DNA from: Vibrio nigripulchritudo ATCC 27043
GTDB lineage: Bacteria > Pseudomonadota > Gammaproteobacteria > Enterobacterales > Vibrionaceae
Reading direction: 5' to 3'
Length of the DNA: 46,916 bases
NCBI RefSeq assembly: GCF_000222685.1
Contig: NZ_AFWJ01000168.1
Span: 1-46,916, forward strand
In this document: in pieces, positions 42,504 to 46,916 of the stretch
How the letters are laid out: the number at the start of each line of letters is the position of its first letter
Position numbering within the stretch: the stretch's first letter is position 1
Program-made: the position numbers and the translations under genes
The notes under the pieces: generated by a model
Told to the model about the DNA's origin: nothing
Seen by the model: only the letters and a program-made list of their open reading frames with translations
Database searches by the model: none

Positions 42504-43727
42504 TTACCGCGCAATGAGGCGATTTCGACCTTCTTCTTTTGCTTGGTAAAGCAGATCGTCTGCGTCACGGATAATGTCTTCCAAAGACTTGCTCTGGTCA
42601 CCGCAGCTCACCCCAATACTTACGGTGAGATTAATTCGCTGGTCTTCGTATTGAACCGCTGTTTTTTCAATGCGTTGACGCATGTTTTCTAATCGGGTTT
42701 GGAACTCTTCGTAATCACCACAATGCTGAATACAGAACTCTTCTCCCCCGAATCGGGCAGCAATTTCATTCTTAAAGTAAATAGAAATAATCTGAGCCAC
42801 TGTGACCAGTGCGCGATCCCCGCCGTCATGTCCGTAGGTGTCGTTTACCTTCTTAAAGAAGTCGATGTCTATCATGGCAACATTGCGGTTGTCGCAGCAT
42901 TTGGTGCCGTTTTCGCCAAACAGATAGCGGCGGTTCCATAATCCGGTGAGAGCATCTTGGTTAGCTATTCGATACAACTCGTCGGTGGCGTCTTTCATAT
43001 CCAATATGTGCTGAACCCGACAGTAAAACTCTTCTTGGTTGAACGGCTTATACAAGAAGTCATTTGCGCCCGCTTTCAAAAATCGAGCGGTCATGGTTCT
43101 GTCGTTGTTTCCAGATAGCCCCAAAATAGCTAGATGGTTTCTGTCGTACTGGTTGCGGATCTCACGAGTCATGGTAATGCCGTCTTTATTTGGCATGTCA
43201 TGATCGGTGATGATCATCGTAATATCAGGGTTTTTCGCCAGAACTTCCATGGCCTGCTCGCCATCTTTAGCTTGCAGTGTATCGATATACTGATGTTCCA
43301 GAAGGTAGACGACATGGTTGCGGACGGTCACTGAATCGTCAACCACCAAGGCTTTATGGGTGTGATTTGCCATCAGGCGTTTAAGTAGAGGGATAAGATA
43401 AGAAACGGAGGCACTGCTGTCTTTGGTGATGTAATCCAACACACCTTTTGCGATAACACTTTCACGAATGTTCTCGTTAAATTGCGCAGTCAGGACGATA
43501 GCACGGACTTTGTGCGATAAGACAAGATCGATCACTTCGCCGTCGGGACCATCCGGCAAGCAATAGTCCAATACAGCGCACAGAAAGTTAGTATCATGTT
43601 TTATTATGTTATTGGCTGCTTCCAGCGATTCTGCCAGAACGACCTCAAAACCAATTTGTCCAAGTTGTGAGTTGAGATAGTTGCGAAAAGCGCGGCTATC
43701 CTCGACAACCAAAATCCGATTTAACAC
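42504..43727 (-). CDS. Response regulator with two REC domains and a GGDEF (diguanylate cyclase) domain
   Basis: A 407-residue protein with REC1 (residues 4-118, acceptor Asp54 in AVLDYCLPDG, Thr80 and Lys102 retained), REC2 (125-240, acceptor Asp175 in IITDHDMPNKDG, Lys227) and a GGDEF domain (255-407). The active-site motif is GGEEF (327-331), so it should make cyclic di-GMP. The inhibitory I-site expected at 318-321 (RxxD) reads FKNE, so feedback inhibition is probably lost. It lies upstream of the motor-like genes on the same strand and diverges from dinB. No histidine kinase is encoded nearby. The architecture is common in Vibrio; the input signal is unknown. Confidence 0.93.
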   Translation of the reverse strand: MLNRILVVEDSRAFRNYLNSQLGQIGFEVVLAESLEAANNIIKHDTNFLCAVLDYCLPDGPDGEVIDLVLSHKVRAIVLTAQFNENIRESVIAKGVLDYITKDSSASVSYLIPLLKRLMANHTHKALVVDDSVTVRNHVVYLLEHQYIDTLQAKDGEQAMEVLAKNPDITMIITDHDMPNKDGITMTREIRNQYDRNHLAILGLSGNNDRTMTARFLKAGANDFLYKPFNQEEFYCRVQHILDMKDATDELYRIANQDALTGLWNRRYLFGENGTKCCDNRNVAMIDIDFFKKVNDTYGHDGGDRALVTVAQIISIYFKNEIAARFGGEEFCIQHCGDYEEFQTRLENMRQRIEKTAVQYEDQRINLTVSIGVSCGDQSKSLEDIIRDADDLLYQAKEEGRNRLIAR

Positions 43728-43950
43728 CAGAGCTCCAACTTCTTCTTTTTGATATACGTTACCCGTTTGTTAAGTTTAATCACAAAAATGAGTACTTCCA
43801 TTAAAAACTGGATTATTTCCACACTGGTAAAAAGGTTGAGACATATTCCAAATATGATTCAGCTTTATAATCAATCATTTTCAAAGGGCGGATTTCTTTC
43901 TGGATCACAATCAAAATTCTTAGGTTGATGACTACACGAATCTTGACTAC

Positions 43951-43987
43951 TGACATGAGCTGTCAGCAGAGCGAACACTCAGCTCAT
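43951..43987. repeat. Overlapping inverted repeats upstream of dinB
   Basis: ATGAGCTG (43955-43962) and CAGCTCAT (43980-43987) are exact complements with a 17-base loop. The alternative hairpin TGACA/TGTCA (43951-43965) shares the first arm. They lie about 80 bases before dinB within a 338-base divergent gap that otherwise shows only AT-rich sequence and the LexA-type box. Confidence 0.4.
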
Positions 43988-44020
43988 CTTTGTACTGTGA
44001 AAAGAACATGAGTTTTATTA

Positions 44021-44040
44021 TACTGACTTTATATACAGTG
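44021..44040 (+). promoter_or_regulatory. LexA-type SOS box upstream of dinB
   Basis: TACTGACTTTATATACAGTG matches the E. coli LexA pattern TACTG-N10-CAGTA at both ends with a single change in the outer bases; the core is CTGA-N8-ACAG. It lies 26 bases before the dinB ATG and overlaps a TTATACT -10-like sequence, so LexA would block the promoter. Damage induction of dinB is the expected behaviour. Confidence 0.75.
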
Positions 44041-44065
44041 TTTTTTTGTGCTTTGAGTGATAGCC

Positions 44066-45133
44066 ATGTCAGTAGATACGACGAGGAAAATCATCCATGT
44101 TGATATGGATTGTTTTTATGCCGCCGTAGAAATGCGCGATAACCCATCCTATCGTGGTCGCCCTCTGGCCGTTGGGGGAAGCGAAAAACAGCGCGGCGTG
44201 CTGAGTACCTGCAATTATGAAGCGCGAAAATTCGGAGTGCGTTCTGCCATGCCTACGGGGCAGGCACTTAAGTTATGCCCCAATTTGTTAGTGGTTCCCG
44301 GACGCATGCAAGTTTACGTAGAAACATCCCGCAAGATCCGCAGTATTTTCGAACGATACACTCAACTGATAGAGCCTCTGTCACTGGATGAAGCCTATCT
44401 GGATGTGTCGGAGTCCAACGTTCTTCACGGTAGCGCCACATTAATTGCCGAGGCAATCCGATACGATATTTGGCATGAGCTGAAGCTAACGGCTTCGGCT
44501 GGTGTTGCTCCCATCAAGTTCCTGGCAAAAGTAGCGTCAGACATCAATAAACCGAATGGTCTGTGTGTCATTCCTCCTGAAAACGTGCAAGAGACCATAG
44601 ATACGCTGACGCTAGATAAGATCCCTGGGGTTGGAAAAGTGACCCTGGAAAAACTTAATAATGCTGGCTTTTACACTTGCCTGGACATTCGTGAATCGGA
44701 TTATCGTGACCTTCTGACTCGTTTTGGCAGGTTAGGGGCGTCGCTTTGGAAACGAAGCCATGGTATTGATAACCGGAGTGTTGAAACAGAGCGCGAACGG
44801 AAATCAGTTGGGGTAGAGCGAACCTTTTCACAAAATATCAGTACCTTTGATGAATGCTGGCAGGTGATCTCTGAAAAGTTGTATCCGGAACTGGAGCAGC
44901 GACTGGTAAAAGCATCCCCGGATAAATCCATCATCAAGCAAGGCATTAAAATGAAGTTTGCCGATTTTCAGCAAACCACCATTGAACACATTCACGGTGA
45001 ACTGGAGTTGGAAGATTTTCGGGGCTTATTAGAAAAAGTACTTCAACGCCAGAAAGGTCGTGAGATCCGGTTGCTCGGGTTAAACGTGATGCTTAAACCC
45101 GAGCAGGAGGCGCGTCAGCTCAGCTTCTTCTAG
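44066..45133 (+). CDS. dinB: DNA polymerase IV (Y-family)
   Basis: DinB is the error-prone translesion polymerase Pol IV. The 355-residue product begins MSVDTTRKIIHVDMDCFYAAVEMRDNP, with the catalytic Asp of VDMDCFYAAVE. It continues with YEARKFGVRSAMP, IEPLSLDEAYLDVS (second catalytic Asp-Glu pair), the HhH region DKIPGVGKVTLEKL and a little-finger domain with SVGVERTFSQN. It ends QLSFF, a typical beta-clamp binding motif. A GTG at 44057 could extend the protein by three residues; the ATG at 44066 has GAGTGA upstream and is preferred. In related genomes dinB follows nqrM directly; here about 11 kb lies between. Confidence 0.96.
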   Translation: MSVDTTRKIIHVDMDCFYAAVEMRDNPSYRGRPLAVGGSEKQRGVLSTCNYEARKFGVRSAMPTGQALKLCPNLLVVPGRMQVYVETSRKIRSIFERYTQLIEPLSLDEAYLDVSESNVLHGSATLIAEAIRYDIWHELKLTASAGVAPIKFLAKVASDINKPNGLCVIPPENVQETIDTLTLDKIPGVGKVTLEKLNNAGFYTCLDIRESDYRDLLTRFGRLGASLWKRSHGIDNRSVETERERKSVGVERTFSQNISTFDECWQVISEKLYPELEQRLVKASPDKSIIKQGIKMKFADFQQTTIEHIHGELELEDFRGLLEKVLQRQKGREIRLLGLNVMLKPEQEARQLSFF

Positions 45134-46916
45134 AGAGACTGTTTTACGTGATTAAGCACTTCACTAAATGGCGTACTTTCTAATTTCGCGAAGCCTTCCA
45201 TTTGCCTTGCTTTGACGCTGGTGGACTCTGGGGTGGCAATGCCACAAAGAAACCTAGCCAGAGCTTGAGGAGTTGCCGAGCCTCTCGTTGCCTTTAAATA
45301 GGGTGCGATCCAATGCTCAATGTTCGTGGAATCAACAGGAACTGGTTCTGCTCCGGGCAATTGAGCCACTCTTCCTTCACAGACCGAACAATGGCCACAT
45401 TCCGTTGGCGCGTTTTCATCAGCAAAGTAGGAGGCAAGTTGATAGCTCAAGCAGCGCGATTCTTCGAAAAACGCCACCATGGTTCGTATGCGTTCTACCT
45501 CACTTAGCTCTTTTTGCTCAAACAGGCTGTGCATCTGATGAGCGAGCTCATTTGGAGCAGATTGCGTATTCAGCACTCGGTACACATCGGTGGCTTGTTT
45601 GCTTTCCAACTCAATCCATCCGTTTTCATGGAAGTAGTCCAACGCAGACACTACTCGGCTGCGCTCGGCGGAGTACCCTTGCCAAAGCGCATCAAAGTCC
45701 AAGGTGTGCCACGTTTTGGCTTTTGGTGAACACTGGAAAATCGCTTCTACAAATTGTTTTCTTTCCCCCTGAAAACGAGCACAAATCTGTTGCTGTTCCA
45801 TATTCAGCTTAAATCGATAGTCCGCAAAGTAACTGAACCTTGGTTCAATCACGCCTTGCAGTTCCAGATACACCAACAGAGTCTTGAGCGGTAGCTGACG
45901 AATATTGGATTCTTTAGATAAACGGTTGAGCATAATGCTCCACTCACTTCCGCTCTGGTAGATCTGCTCTATCACTAACTGAATGGAATTGGCGTCGGGA
46001 GTGTCGCCGTAAACGAAATTCTCCAGAACGGTCAGCCCAGATTTGTCTCCAAGTAAAATGCAGTCAGAGTGTTGCCCATCCCGACCTGCACGACCAATTT
46101 CCTGCGAGTAATTCTCTATCGATTTAGGCAAATCAAAATGAATCACTCGTCGAATGTCGGATTTATCTACGCCCATACCAAAAGCGATGGTTGCCACAAT
46201 GCAAGGAACGGCGCCAGTCATAAAGTCGTGCTGGATGTGTTCTCTGTCTTCACTTTTTAAACCCGCATGGTACGCCAGCGCGTTAATGCCATACTCGCGC
46301 AGATAACTGGCGACTTGCTCAGCGGAGTTTTGCAGTGTGACGTAAACAATCGTCGGGCTATCAGGCTGGCTGCGAAGAATACTCGTCAGCTTGTCCAAAC
46401 GCTCAGACTGAAGGCAGGGTTGAATGTCCAGTCGCAGGTTGGAACGGTAGAACCCGGTCACCGTGATGTGCTCTCGTTGGATATTGAACTTAGATTGCAT
46501 ATCCTCGATGACTTTTGGCGTCGCGGTCGCGGTCAGCAAAAGTACCTGTGGGATATTCAGGGATTTTTGATATTGCGGCAGTTTAAGGTAATCAGGGCGG
46601 AAGTTGTGTCCCCATTCCGAAATACAGTGCGCTTCGTCCACCACCAACATGGAAATAGGCACTTGCGAAATGAATTGTCTGAAACGTTCATTTTTCAGTC
46701 TTTCTACAGAAATCATCAGGATTTTGGTGGCCCCGTTTCTTACCGACTGCATAATACGTTGTGAGGTTTCTCGGTCTTGCGTTGAATCGATAGACTCGGC
46801 GGCTAAGCCTTTGCTTTTGAGAAACTGAAGCTGGTCTTTAATCAGGGCAAGCAGTGGAGATATAACCAATGTCAGGTGAGGTAAATGCAGGGCAGGTAAT
46901 TGATAACAAAGTGATT
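45130..46916 (-). CDS. RecQ-family ATP-dependent DNA helicase, N-terminus cut by window edge
   Basis: The frame is open to the right edge and ends at 45130, giving about 595 residues. The first visible residues (SLCYQLPALHLPHLTLVISPLLALIKDQ) are the end of Walker A and motif Ia of RecQ; only the extreme N-terminus is missing. Later come VVDEAHCISEWGHNFRPDY (DEAH box and aromatic-loop region), LLTATATP, YHAGLKSEDR, VATIAFGMGVDKSDIR and SQEIGRAGRDGQ (motif VI). A RecQ zinc-binding segment carries CGHCSVC near the end. No HRDC domain is obvious, and the C-terminal 200 residues differ from E. coli RecQ, so this may be a RecQ paralogue. It converges with dinB, sharing four bases. Confidence 0.93.
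   Translation of the reverse strand, partial: SLCYQLPALHLPHLTLVISPLLALIKDQLQFLKSKGLAAESIDSTQDRETSQRIMQSVRNGATKILMISVERLKNERFRQFISQVPISMLVVDEAHCISEWGHNFRPDYLKLPQYQKSLNIPQVLLLTATATPKVIEDMQSKFNIQREHITVTGFYRSNLRLDIQPCLQSERLDKLTSILRSQPDSPTIVYVTLQNSAEQVASYLREYGINALAYHAGLKSEDREHIQHDFMTGAVPCIVATIAFGMGVDKSDIRRVIHFDLPKSIENYSQEIGRAGRDGQHSDCILLGDKSGLTVLENFVYGDTPDANSIQLVIEQIYQSGSEWSIMLNRLSKESNIRQLPLKTLLVYLELQGVIEPRFSYFADYRFKLNMEQQQICARFQGERKQFVEAIFQCSPKAKTWHTLDFDALWQGYSAERSRVVSALDYFHENGWIELESKQATDVYRVLNTQSAPNELAHQMHSLFEQKELSEVERIRTMVAFFEESRCLSYQLASYFADENAPTECGHCSVCEGRVAQLPGAEPVPVDSTNIEHWIAPYLKATRGSATPQALARFLCGIATPESTSVKARQMEGFAKLESTPFSEVLNHVKQSL

Noticed and set aside
1-46916. tRNA, rRNA, CRISPR, insertion sequence or prophage content
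   Set aside because: I saw no tRNA-like cloverleaf, rRNA, regular spacer-repeat array, transposase, integrase or phage structural gene on either strand.

Overview
The window looks like chromosomal DNA from a Vibrio or close Vibrionaceae relative. It carries a complete Na+-translocating NADH:quinone reductase operon (nqrABCDEF) with its maturation genes apbE and nqrM. It also has a DUF2850 gene, a family I associate with Vibrio, and a gene order (recCBD, argA, mltA, tcdA, csdE, yajL, panE, tsx, ECF sigma/ChrR, ampG, yajG, rlmG, bolA, nqr, apbE, nqrM, dinB) that, from memory, closely follows the Vibrio cholerae large-chromosome backbone. I see no tRNA, rRNA, insertion sequence or CRISPR array.

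Left part (1-17.4 kb): a truncated SAM methyltransferase leaves the window on the minus strand. Then come recC, recB and recD on the plus strand (recB/recD overlap), a small unknown minus-strand gene, and argA on the minus strand behind a candidate ArgR-type operator. Next are a DUF2850 membrane protein, the lytic transglycosylase mltA, and tcdA and csdE (tRNA ct6A formation and sulfur transfer), facing yajL and panE on the minus strand.

Middle (17.5-33 kb): a Tsx-family channel gene with a CRP-like site, a LON-domain protein, an ECF sigma factor with its ChrR-type anti-sigma, and the minus-strand group rlmG, yajG, ppiA, ampG diverging from bolA. The nqr operon follows, with codon use typical of high expression. 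An intrinsic terminator separates nqrF from apbE-nqrM, and another closes the cluster.

Right part (33-46.9 kb): about 11 kb between nqrM and dinB, all on the minus strand, which I believe is not part of the common backbone. It holds a tightly coupled five-gene set: an outer-membrane-barrel protein, a periplasmic TPR protein, a protein that joins a FliF ring-building (RBM3-like) region, a membrane segment and a FliG-like cytoplasmic region, a MotA/PomA-like stator and a MotB/PomB-like stator. There is no rod, hook, filament, export apparatus, FliM or FliN gene. I read this as a stripped-down rotary-motor-like envelope machine, and it is the most interesting content here. It is flanked by a REC-REC-GGDEF response regulator upstream and a very large AsmA-family protein plus a small secreted protein downstream. 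dinB, with a LexA-type box, and a RecQ-family helicase cut by the window edge close the region.
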